Positions 47,282 to 58,499 of a stretch of 64,000 nt of DNA are shown in pieces; the first letter of the stretch is position 1, and every line of letters starts with the position of its first letter. The position numbers and the translations under genes were made by a program. Below the pieces are notes generated by a model. It was not told the origin of the DNA and did not search any database. It was given only the letters and a program-made list of their open reading frames with translations. The DNA is taken from NCBI GenBank assembly GCA_016617855.1, contig JAECUM010003222.1:16001-80000 (forward strand), written 5' to 3'. Source of the stretch: Megalonaias nervosa (Eukaryota > Mollusca > Bivalvia > Unionida > Unionidae).

Positions 47282-48284
47282 GTAGGTAGGTATACTGTAG
47301 CTTCAGAGAGCTAAATTAACATTGTAATCTCAATCTGAGATATTTGTTCACATTATTTAATCAACAAAGGTCAAAGTCCTGAAAGAAAAATCTGTTAGGA
47401 ATTATTGATTATGTAAATGTACATGGATGATGGTGGCAGTTAGTACTTTGGGGGTGAAGTGTTTCAGGGCCTGTTCTACTAGAAATGAAAATTTAGTGGT
47501 GGAATATTCACCTACATTGAAAACAAGGGGGGAAGTTTCTAAATATAGCTGTGATTTAATCAATAGTTATAGTAGAGATAGTAGAGATCGAAGATTTGAG
47601 ATGTAATTTTAATGCTTTTGTTGATTTTCCATAGTATTTGAGAGATTAGTGTGAATCCCACAATAGCACAATCTTAAATAGACCCTGGTGTTTTAATGGA
47701 ATTAACTAGACAGAAGTTGAGTAATGGTGTTCCCATTCTTGCTGGCTAGCAATTGATTAGATAGGTATTTTGGTGTTTGATGACATATCATCACATGAAA
47801 GGATATTTTGCCATCCCTACCAGGTCTCAGCAGGATTTGAACTCACACCCATCTTTATCTTATGTCTGGTACTCTAACTTCTGAACTACCATGGTTTCCT
47901 CACAAAGGATAGACCAATTATTGATGTTGGGAGGTGACCACACTGTAGAAAGTTTTGCTGTAAATATCCTGTACACCTTACAGGTAATCAAATGGAAAAT
48001 GGAATTACCTGTACTGTTCTGCTTGTAGTTTTATTTTTGGTTGGTTGTTTCTTGCTATAAAGTTGCATCAGCTTGTGCATGAAATCAGTATAATTCTTGC
48101 TTTCAAATTTCTTTTTTATGACTGGGAAGAGGATATTATTTTTAACATTGATGAACACCATAACATGTCAGTAATGAGGATTTTTAATGATTCATATGTT
48201 CGTGTGCAAGTACTACTACAAATAAACAGTTTGTTTTAGATCTCTGGATTACATTTGGATTTCATTCTCATACATCTTTGAATT
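47282..48284 (+). other. Intron, no gene recognised
   Basis: I found no recognisable feature in this stretch. Confidence 0.55.
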
Positions 48285-48362
48285 GGGTTCTTCCTTTATA
48301 CTGGCTGCCATGTATAATCATATCCTATGCTGAAAAATGGCATTAAATCCATAACAACAACA
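48285..48362 (+). mobile_element. (CAA)n-tailed SINE, 3' fragment
   Basis: Only the last 78 bases of the family are present ('ttatactggctgccatgtat' to 'ccataacaacaaca'). The 12-mer CATCTTTGAATT at 48273-48284 recurs with one change at 48361-48372. This is therefore a 5'-truncated insertion and not a deletion remnant. Confidence 0.85.
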
Positions 48363-48984
48363 TCATTGAATTAGTGTGCTACTGTTACTAGTGTCATGCA
48401 CATTACTGAGGCGAATATGGGTGGCTTAGCCTAATGGTAAATGATTAACCTGGTGGAACAACGAATTAGTCAGCTGAACATTTGGAGCACAGCAGCATGT
48501 CCCTGTTCTGTTACTTACTCCCCCACTATAACCATTGCCTTTTCTCAACTCAAGTCAAATCATGAACTTTTATGGCATCTGTCCAAAGAAAACTAAGCTT
48601 CATGCCATCTCAGGCCATCACCAATGCATGCATTCTAAAATGGGGTGTGTCAGATTATCTTCTCAATGTTTTTGAAACTTTTTTCATATTAAATACATAA
48701 ATGAATAAGTAAAGAACAAATAATTCAATAAATGCAATAAATTTGCACACATTTAAGAACACAGTAGACAAAAGGCAATTATTTTTAATAGGGAAAATGC
48801 GACCAGGCTTAAACAAATTCCATGGATTTTGTATCTTCTGCAAAAAGAAAATTGTGTATGCTTGTGGATGTAGTTTCTCAACACATTCTGTTAACTGTCA
48901 AGACTGACTAGTTTGTATGTCTACTGTTAATTATTACAAGAAGTTGTGCAATTTATTTCTTTAATTTCATACAGATTCTTTCTT

Positions 48985-49205
48985 TTTTCTTGACCCAGTT
49001 TAGTATGTGGCCACCAGTGTAAAAGTCCATTGTGACCAATGCTTTTTGTCTCGAAGTTTCTTCATGACAGTTAAGGTGCAGAACATTTAACAATCAGGAA
49101 TGAATAGACTTTGGTTAAACTATAATGGTATTACATTTTAGAACAACAATTAATATTTAATTAGAGTAAATGCACTTACATGACCACATTGACATACCCT
49201 TACAT
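48985..49205. repeat. Dispersed repeat, copy B (pair with 30330-30560)
   Basis: This copy shares the blocks listed for 30330-30560, in the same orientation. Confidence 0.7.
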
Positions 49206-50340
49206 AGGTACACATTTATGAAATGTTACTTCATATGTACATTTGCCTTTCCCTCAATAACTCCTGTACAATTTGGTAAAAAAAAAAAAAAAATGCTTTT
49301 TGCTGTATATGTTCATTCACAGCAAAAGACTCCTTTTTTGAAGAACTAGGGACATTTATTGCATGAAACAACAGTCCATGTCCAAAACTCCATTTGTTTA
49401 AAAAAAAAAAAATTGTTCTGATAATAAACTATTGCTGCCATGATTTCAGTGCAAGTAATAGTGAAACTTCTTCTCATCCTTGAGGAATTTGCAAGTGCCA
49501 ATTCAGGTATTTCATGTTCACTACAGACTTGGGAACTTTTCCAAAATGAACTTCATCTGTGAAATGAAGCTTTTTATTCACCAGGGACTCATTTTGCTTG
49601 GCTGTCTTGCCATCTTGTATCACATTTGAGAATGAGTAGGCTGATTTAAGGTTGCTTAATTACTTAATAATAGTTATAACAGTGTTTAAATGATCAATTG
49701 ATGCAAGTTAAAATGATACATAACCATGACTGTTCATAGGTAGATAGGAATTGCATTCATTTTAACTTTTTCTTTATACCCGTTTTATTTGATTTGATAC
49801 AGAAGATTAATAAACATGATAATACAAAGCAGGTAATCTTTTAACTAAGTGCAACAATGCAGATGTAGTTGTGATGGTAGATTAACATTTTTCATGTTTG
49901 AAGAGAGCAAATTGCATTTATATAATTACACTGAAATCAGACTAAAAGATGGAACTAAAACACGAATTTCACTTGACAAATCTGATTTGGTATTTATTTA
50001 TTAAGGTGTTGCCACCAATTGGCATCAGTGGAATTTTCATTGATTCAAGTTTCATTGAATAGTGTTATTTACAGTGTACAAAGTATGTTGTCTGGAAAGA
50101 AAATTTAACAAAATATATGACTTCTTAATAAAAGTTGAGAATTTCATTAAGTTGATTAAAATTTCCAGGTACTAACAACCATTTTCAATGATAAAATGAG
50201 TGATGTAACATGTTTTCATTTACAAATTTTGGTTGCAATTTTCTTCATGTGTAACAAATAGGGGCCAATGTTTTGCTGTGTTATAATATATACACTGAGA
50301 TCCATACATGAGTTATTTGAGTGCAAAGTATCAAGGGAGT
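49206..50340 (+). other. Intron, no gene recognised
   Basis: I found no recognisable feature beyond poly-A runs near 49279 and 49401. Confidence 0.55.
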
Positions 50341-50383
50341 GGTGTACATACATACATACATACATACACACATACATGCATGC

Positions 50384-50562
50384 TTGTAGGACAGTCCAAC
50401 TGAGAACTGCACAGACCCAGATCTGCTGTTGCATAATGTGCATGCAGTTTGTTAGTAGTAATCAATAGAACAAACAACATAGACCTTGATCTGCGGGCAC
50501 ATTATGTTATGGCAGATCAGGATCTTTGTTGTTTGCAGTTTGACTCAACTTGTGGGTACATA
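50384..50562. mobile_element. Nested-palindrome MITE, copy 4
   Basis: This copy has arms 'cacagacccagatctgc' and 'ccttgatctgcgggcacatt'/'atggcagatcaggatc', with the spacer palindrome 'gtttgttag...aacaaac'. Its first hairpin has lost most of its right arm. It lies between an ATAC run (about 50347-50370) and a CA run (about 50560-50592). Confidence 0.75.
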
Positions 50563-51749
50563 CACACACACACGTACACACACACACACACACTTAAAAA
50601 AATATGTAAAATTAGACCAGTTTGTAACATTCCTATTTTCTAATGTTTGTTTTGATCTGAATTTTGAAATAATGCATACAGTTGAGATGCCCAAAAGCGC
50701 ACTTCACCTGGCGCAAGGTTACTTAAGATACAAGTAAACACATGGTAGCTCAGGTAGCTCAGCTTGGGTTAAATTTAAAACTAGAATACACATTGGTATG
50801 CTTAAAAACAAAGAGGCTTGTGTTTTACTTGTCTTGATCAGTTTCTGAAATAAATTTTTTGTTCCCTGTCAGATTACATAGTGACGAACTTTGTGATCAC
50901 TTTAAAAAAAAATACATCTTGTGCAGTTCTTTTCCCTTTCATATTACTGCTCATTGTGGATATAATTTTGCTTTGGTTAGTTACATTTCGAGTATGTTAC
51001 ATTTTTGATTGGTTGCATTTCGTCTTGGATACATATTTCTTTTAATAAGTTTCAAGTTGGGTATGTTTTTTGGTTAAGTAATTGGACTTGGTTACGTTTT
51101 AACCAAGGTTTACCAGTACATTATCTGATGTCAGATCAGGGGTAGAAAAAGGTTGAAAATCCATGTTTGTCCTTAGACAGAAGCTTTGAAAATCTGGTTG
51201 CCTGGTGGATTTTTCTTGTTGCCCAGTAAATTACTGCAGTTGCCATCAAGCTTGTTGCCCTCAAAAGTTTTCAACAACTAATACCAAATATATTTTATCA
51301 TGTGGTACAAAAATATACTTTAGTGAGTGACAGTGCCATGAGTTAAGATATATAGTTTTAGCATGACTAGATGAAATATATCAAGTATTGATGGAGGAAA
51401 AGAAATGTTTCTTTATATATACAGTACCAGTCTTGCCTTGGAATGAAAGCCTTGAAGAATAAACTCATTCTTTGTCACACCCACTCACACACACACACAC
51501 ACAAACCTTTTTATAAGTTCCTAATTTCAGTCACACCGATCATAAAAGAAATATCAGCAGATTGAGAGAACAGTAGGTTTGGGACAACTTAATATAGGGT
51601 GGTCCAACATCTTCAATTCTGTGGGCAACATGGACCAAAAATGTAAAGTTTGCAGGCATACATATATATATTATAATGTAGAAAAGAAATGACATGTGGA
51701 CCTATAGTTGGACCACTCTGACTTAATCTGTTGCAATAAATTAGCATTT

Positions 51750-52000
51750 CCAACATTTTGTAAACTATTTGACTTTATCTGACCACAATGAGTAATTCAG
51801 CACACCTGATTTTTAATGTTGTTCTAGTAGTAAAAGGGACATAACTCCATAAAGAAGCAAATGGTTGTGAGTCCGATCTTTTTGGCTAAAAATAATTATC
51901 ATGCCTGAAAGGTAATGCAGTTTTTATTTTATTGCACAGGCTCAAAGAACACACATTCTTAATGCAGGTGCAACATTGAAAGGCACACAGCCCAATGTAC
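51750..52000. repeat. Dispersed repeat, copy A (pair with 57350-57605)
   Basis: Shared ordered blocks are 'ttttgtaaactatttgac', 'aatgag...aattca', 'atgcctgaaaggtaatgcag', 'tattgcacaggctcaaagaac' and 'tgcaggtgcaac'. No coding frame is seen. Confidence 0.6.
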
Positions 52001-52243
52001 TGGTATTTAACATTTATCTCCATGGACACAATTAAGATTTTTTTTTTTTCTGCATTGAGATTTGTTATTGAAATTTTAGTGGAATAAAGGAAGTAATTCA
52101 TCCATAAATGTGATGAACTAGTCTCTAGTCGAGGTAATTAAGAGTCAGACACACTATGAAAGATGAACTTGTTTCTATAAAAAGTCACAGGAGTAGAACA
52201 CGTTCAGGTTAGACACACCATCCTGAAGACCAGTCACTTACTT

Positions 52244-52720
52244 AAATTTGCTACTGATTCTGATTGGCTTGGGCACCAAACTAACGCATGATCAATGGTC
52301 ATTGATAGAAAAATGTCAGTTGTTGTGGAGTCAGACTACAACATTGTTTTCAATAATTTTGTAAGCTGTTCAGAACATTCATTTTAGGGGACAAGGTAAT
52401 TGTAGCAAATAATGCTAGATCCTGACTAGACTACAACCAATTCAGAGTATATAAAGCTGGAAAAGTGGATATTTATTGAAGTAAATGATACATCTGCAAG
52501 TGACTGCGCATTATCAGCCTCCTTGTCATAAGTCTTCTGTACTGGGATTTTGAATTCCTCTTGCTCAAGTAACCATACCTCTAGAATTTTTGTTGAACAT
52601 TTTAATCTACGTGCAGTGTCTTGCAGAAGATTTCATTGTTTCTTCTTGACATTTTCTATCAATGATCACTGACCATGTCTTAGTTTGGTGCCCAAGCTAA
52701 TCAGAATCAGTAGTAAATTT
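52244..52720. repeat. Inverted repeat with arms of about 74 bp
   Basis: The left arm (52244-52317) contains 'ctactgattctgattggctt' and 'gggcaccaaactaacgcatg'. The right arm (52647-52720) is its reverse complement with only a few changes. The loop is about 330 bp. Transcribed RNA could fold into a long hairpin. It may be a decayed MITE; no clear target duplication was seen. Confidence 0.88.
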
Positions 52721-52974
52721 CTATAAGCCAGACATGCAACGCAACTGCACTCTAATCATTAAGCTTGGGATGCACTCAATTCAGTTAGTTTAAAATCGAC
52801 AGCAACAATCTTTTATCGTTATTTTCTGGTTTATGTTGTTAGTTTTTCTTTTGTTTTTTGGGTTGGTTTTTTTTCTTTATCGGCCTTATGGGTGCCATGC
52901 AGGGAACTTCCTTTTGCCAAAGATAAAAAGTAATGGGCTTTTTTGGTACAAGGGTGTAACTGAAAATGAACCAA

Positions 52975-53195
52975 GCTAGTAAAATATGGTGCATTACACA
53001 CTGGTAAAATGTGGTTTGCATTATACACTGGTAAAATATGTTGTGCACTTACAAAGTAAAAATATGTTGTGCATTATCCACATGTCTAGTAAAAATATAG
53101 TGGTCATTATACACTATTAAATATAATTATACATTATAAAATATGGTATACATTATAAACTGGTAAAACATGGTATGCATTATACACCCCAGTAA
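52975..53195. repeat. Tandem repeat, unit about 30 bp, block 1
   Basis: 'cattatacactggtaaaatatggtgtg' recurs about seven times with gaps. The same unit reappears at 53930-54290. Confidence 0.85.
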
Positions 53196-53929
53196 AATAC
53201 TTTATTACATACATAAGTGTGAAATATTGAAATTTATTGGCAAAATAATATTCATATATTTATATTCCTATATTTTCACAAGTAAAATATATACTTATAT
53301 TTTCACATGGGAAATTTTAAGATTTGACATTATGCCATAACGATGCTTGATTGTGTCTACCAACAGAGGTTAAACCTGCAGCGACAAAAAACAAGCCTTT
53401 TATGAGGTAGAACAAATAGAAATTGCATTACATCTCAGACATGGAAATCAAGTTTTGCTTGCGAAATTTAACTACTACGCCATTCACATCTCAATGAAGT
53501 TATTTCCCCTTGCTTTCTTGACATCAGTGTCAAACCCACTGTGATGCATTTCTAAAATGGACTTGCTTTGTGGTCAGATATGATCAAATAGTTTTAAAAA
53601 ATTCAAAAATGTAATTTACTGCAAAACATTAGGTCATCCCAATTTTCTCGTTAATAAGTCACTGATATTTATATAATCAGTCTGTAAAATTGAGGTAAAT
53701 TTATGAAAAGGGTAGGTGGGTTTTATACTGAAGAGGGAATTTAATCTTCTAAGCTTTGATTCTTGGTCAAGTTTGGTATATAATAAAAAGATTTTTTTTT
53801 TTCCTGTCTGTAAATACCAGATACATTTCATCTTTTGGTACCTAAAATGCCTCTTGTTAAAATATCTTTTTTTTTTTTTACACCATAAAATGAAATATAT
53901 TGGATCAGCGTAGGTAAGGCACATATCCT

Positions 53930-54290
53930 CTATATATTCATTATATGTGTATTCATTGTTTACTGATATATGGTGTTCATTATACACTGGAAAATTATTG
54001 TATTCATTGTTTACTGGTATATGGTGTTCATTATACACTGGTAAAAATGCTGCTTCCAGTATACATTTCAGAAATACTGTGTGCACTATAAACTGGTTAA
54101 ATACAGTGTGCCTTGTACAACAGCAAAGTTCAGTTCAGTTTACACTGGTAAAATATGGTGTGCATTATAATTTGCCTTGTACATTGGTAAAATGTGGTGT
54201 TCATTACCAGTATAAACATGGTAAAATAGCATGTGCATTATACAATGGTGAAATATTTTGCTAAGTATATGCTGGTAAAATATGGTAACT
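53930..54290. repeat. Tandem repeat, unit about 30 bp, block 2
   Basis: The same unit as in block 1 is present in about ten copies, including two longer identical ones at about 53960-54040. About 730 bp of non-repeat sequence separates the two blocks. Confidence 0.85.
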
Positions 54291-54324
54291 ATGTGCTAGC
54301 CTTTCCATGCATGTTGTTATGTGT

Positions 54325-55233
54325 AGGCTCGTACAAATGTAACAAAAGAAAAAAGTGAAGTCAACAAACTTTGTAAATTTTAACAAAATAATTTATTTCC
54401 CTAGAAAACAATGTAAAAATAGAAAATAGGACTTACGGTTTGTGAATATAATCCAAAATTTAATCCTAAGATTGAAAAATATAAGTCCTATCACGAAACA
54501 GTTCTAATGGGATCCAGGTTCGAATCTCTATGAAATTCCAGTATGGAGGCGATGATGTCAGATGATGTCTGTACTGATGGTAACAGATCCTCGTTGAATC
54601 ACAGTTTATAATGTTTCTTTTAAACTCCAGAATAAATTTCCACTGAATTTCTCTCTCCCAGAACTTTTATAAATATGAAGCACTTGTTTTGTTTTCTAGA
54701 GAATAAATTATTAAATTACAAAAAATAGATGAACTTCAGCAATCTGGCTTCAGCAATAAAAACCTCTTGAGCCCTCAAGGTTTAACATACAACTGAATAA
54801 ATGTAATACCAATTGGCTGTTTTAAGCCTCGATCTTAGATCACATGGTATTTCACGTGACAGGCTACGTGATTTCTAACTTGAACAGCGCAATAAAAAAA
54901 AATGACAATTATCACGTAACTAGAATAGCCCTATCTAAGAATCAAATTTTCACTGGAAATAAATAAAAAAGAAAGGCTGTTACAATTCATCTAACATGCG
55001 GGCCGAAATGACCTTGGCAATAGCCAATCATATTCACCCGATGTTTACAAAAATTGTGAGTTTAAAATAGTGCTGAAGAAATCTTATAATCTAATTGGGT
55101 CAAGCCAATTTTCTGAAAATAGACTTAAATCCAATGAAAATTATCATTACAATAAAATGTAATGAAACAAAAATAAAATAAAAAAGAATTTTAAAACTAA
55201 CACACCAGCAATTTAATTACATATTCGTAACAA
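54325..55233 (-). other. Possible solo LTR or other unclassified insertion
   Basis: Read on the minus strand, the stretch starts TGTTACGAATATG and ends GAGCCTACA. It is about 910 bp and has TG..CA ends as LTRs do. It has a different base texture from the surroundings, with several 'acgtga'/'cacgtaac' motifs. I do not see a matching 5-bp target duplication or a polypurine tract, so this is only a suspicion. No coding frame is present. Confidence 0.22.
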
Positions 55234-55929
55234 TGTATAATTACATGTACTGTGCGCACGCACCCACCCTGCACTCACTCTCTCTCTCACACACATTTGC
55301 TAAATAAACTTGCTGCTGTCTTGGGCTAATCTACTTTAGCAAATGATCTTGTCATGGGTTTATCAAATTCCTTTCACACAGCTTATCTCCTGGATCTATC
55401 TGATATGCTTGGTGAGCTCCACCACTCTTGAGAACTTGTACTCTAGATAGATTGATAAAATTAAGCCTCTGGCAAAATAGAGCCAAATCCACTGAACCAG
55501 AGTAGTGGGATTTTGTTTTGGGAAAGAAATTAAGTTAATGTAACCATTTAGGTCATTGCACAATATTTCTGGCAATTTTGCTTCAGATGAGCTCAGAAGA
55601 AACTATAAATTGTAATTATATCTGATAGGAGTTCATCTTACATGGTAATTGCTAGTAGGTAATAGGATTTAATAATCTGTCACCAGAACAACCAGTTTGA
55701 TAGTTCGCCTTGACAACTGCCAAGTGAACGTTTGGTACAACCAAGTGACTTTTTGTGGCGGCCTTTTGTCCAGCATCCTGTGTGTGCTGTTTCACATCTA
55801 TCCGTCAGTCAACAGTTGCTTTAATCTGAATTTCCCTGCCCCTTCTCATCTCACCCAATCACAAATGTCCAAACATCAAAACATCATGACTATAATTTTT
55901 AGTAAAAAAACATGTATATGTGGTATTTA
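55234..55929 (+). other. Intron, no gene recognised
   Basis: I found no recognisable feature in this stretch. Confidence 0.55.
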
Positions 55930-56760
55930 AGCTTGGATCATCTAGGCTTCAGACAAGTTGGATTATGAGGGCCATCCAGATGTATTAATGAAGCGATCTT
56001 GCATCTCAATGACATGACTTTGTAAACACGCTAGAAACTATATTTTATTATTTTATGCAGGTTTTATCATCAAGATTTTAGATGAGTTTGATTATGACTG
56101 ACATCTGTACATATTACTCTCATGATCTTGCATCGAATGTGCTGGTCTTGTGAACACACTAGAGGCTTCAATTCTGATCAGGTTTCAATTTGACCTGGAA
56201 TGTAAAGCTCATATCATCAGAATCTCAGATAAGTTTAATTATAAGCAATGACAAATCATATTTATGGGGTGGTCTTGCATCTTATTGGTTGAGCTTGTGA
56301 ACATTGTAAAGACCATACACTGTCGCAAGCCTAAGGTGATAATCCACTATGTTCTCTTATCAGCCATGGCTGCCTGTTCAGATTTCCTCATTTTTTATAA
56401 ATATGCATCAACCTGCTTAACCAATCACTGTGAGTAGAAGTAAATTTTTTAACATTCTGTCTCCTTGACCTTTCATGATGTTTGAATGGGCACTTTCATT
56501 GATGTGTAATAGATTGTTACATAGTTTATTGTTGAAATATTTCTATCTACTTTTGTACATGAGAAAAATGAGGCAGACTCAATGCAGGCAGCTGTGGGTG
56601 ATGAAGGAGCATAGAGGATAATTTCCTCTAGTTTGCCTTGATGGAGACTATATTTTTAAAACAGATTTTGATCAGAGATGCTATACAAGCTTTTTATCAT
56701 CAAGATCTCGGATGAGTTTGATTATGGGCTAGATCTACAGATATTAATGAGGCACCATGC
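55930..56760. repeat. Degenerate tandem repeat, unit about 130 bp, interrupted
   Basis: 'atcatcaagat.t.agatgag' plus 'tttgattatgggc.acatct' and 'gatcttgcatctcaatg' recur near 55940, 56065, 56210 and 56695. The stretch 56330-56670 between them lacks the repeat. Confidence 0.7.
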
Positions 56761-56766
56761 TGGTCA

Positions 56767-56990
56767 AGGGCCCTGGATGGTCAGGTGGTCTAAGACGCTC
56801 ACCTTACAGATCACTGACACATCTCTTAGCTTGCCCAATGTGGGTAAGTGAAAAAGCTTGCCAGTACCTTCCAGTGGGTGTGTGGTTCTTCCAGGAGCCT
56901 TGCTGAGTTCTATCTCCACCAAGTATACTGGCTGCCATGGCTGTGGGCTGAAAAAATGATGCTAAACCCCTCAAAATCAAACCAAACCAG
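56767..56990 (+). mobile_element. (CAA)n-tailed SINE, diverged copy
   Basis: The copy begins 'agggccctggatggtcaggt', continues 'ggtctaagacgctcacc' and has lost part of the head around the B box. The body and a poor A/C-rich tail ('ctcaaaatcaaaccaaacc') follow. Confidence 0.8.
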
Positions 56991-57081
56991 GCTGATCAGA
57001 TTGTGGAAATTGAACTTGCAACCTGATGGTCTTATTGAGTCCAATGCCTTAATCACTGAGTTACCACAGCTTCCACATTCT

Positions 57082-57210
57082 TGCTCTGGTGACCAAAGTG
57101 GTTAGAGCATCCACCTTGGATGCATGAGGTCACAGGTCCGATCCCCAGCAGAGTCATGCTAAAAACTTATAAAATTTGTACTAGCAGCTTCCTCGCTTGG
57201 CTTGTCTTTC
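57082..57210 (+). mobile_element. tRNA-derived SINE (family of 21023), diverged head fragment
   Basis: 'tgctctggtgaccaaagtgg', 'ttagagcatccaccttggat', 'caggtccgatccccagc' and 'cagcttcctcgcttggct' match the two copies at 21023 and 21492 with about one change in six. The copy stops before the middle of the body. Confidence 0.82.
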
Positions 57211-57349
57211 ACTGATTCAGTTTGAAAAAGTAGGTGAGCAATGTCAGACCTTGTTGGGCCTCATGTTCATAGCCTGTTCATATAAATACAAGTGACTTAA
57301 GAAAGGGGCAAGATTGGATTGACATAATCAGTCACAGTCAGTTACATTT

Positions 57350-57605
57350 GTGTCATTTTGTAAACTATTTGACCCTGTCTGAAAGCAATGCAAGTCCAAT
57401 TCACAATGGGTTTTTGTTGTTGTCAAGGAAGTAAGGGAAAATAACTTCAGCAAGACGCTTATGGCGTCTGGTCAGATTTCATAATCAAAGATTAATTTTT
57501 ATGTCTGAAATGTAGGCAGCAGTTTCAATTTATCTGTTCTAGCTCACAAGGTACTCTTTGTTTGTGCTGTTGCAGGTACAACTTTTGTTGGCACACACAA
57601 TCAAG
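57350..57605. repeat. Dispersed repeat, copy B (pair with 51750-52000)
   Basis: It shares the blocks given for 51750-52000, in the same order and orientation. Confidence 0.6.
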
Positions 57606-57744
57606 CGTTGCATGTCATGATGGGAAATCTTATATTTTCACATCTGAAAATACAAGGATATATTTTTCACATGTAAAAATATAGGTATGAAAAAAAGAGA
57701 AAATTATTTGCCAATAAGTCTCTACATATATATCACACATACAC

Positions 57745-57751
57745 ATAAAAA

Positions 57752-57782
<31 letters not shown>
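57745..57782. repeat. (CA)n microsatellite
   Basis: An ACAC run follows a short ATAC-rich stretch. Confidence 0.95.
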
Positions 57783-58499
57783 GGCTTCCTTATCGGCCAG
57801 GAGCCAGGTGATTTACCTGGGTACTTTGGTGGAGGTCTATAGTTTTTGTATATTGCAGTGAGTTGGATTTTTAAAGATAAAGAATTTTCCTTTTTTTTTC
57901 CTCACTGGTTATACTGGCTGTTTGAAAAAGACCTTGTATATCTTAGGTATTGTTTAAAGAACTTTTAATTCCCTTTGTTTTGGTGTATGATTGATGTGTG
58001 TGATATGAGGTATATATAGTATACAGCTTGGCCTTATTTCAGATGTGCACCTTTCAGAAAACTGCTAACTCCACTTGGTCATTTTCACTTCCTGGACTTA
58101 AGAGGTAATTGTAAAATAAAAGAGAGAACTTTTGTTTTTTACATTTTATGTCTACATGTATATGGTAATTCATTTATTGCACTTCAGAAGCTGGTATTCC
58201 CTAGTCTGGCAAAATTCCTTTTCCTCATTTTAATGACTGCTAGAGATAGTGTACTAATATTTAGACTAATTCTGGTTGATCTTTTGAACACAAGGGAACA
58301 CTCATTTTAGTTAGCTGTGTGCTTAGATCATGTACAGTTACCACAAGCACAATATCCAAAGAAATTTCAGCTTCATTACATGAAAATAACAGTTATACCA
58401 ATATTCTCTCCACTGTGCATGTTATAAATGTAAATAACTTCACCTTACACCCACCACTCTCTCAGAAGATCTTACTATCTGTAGAGCTCCCCCTTAGGT

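Noticed and set aside
53634..54086. 150-codon open frame on the minus strand (YNEHHI repeats)
   Set aside because: It mostly reads the 30-bp tandem repeat and poly-A/T runs.
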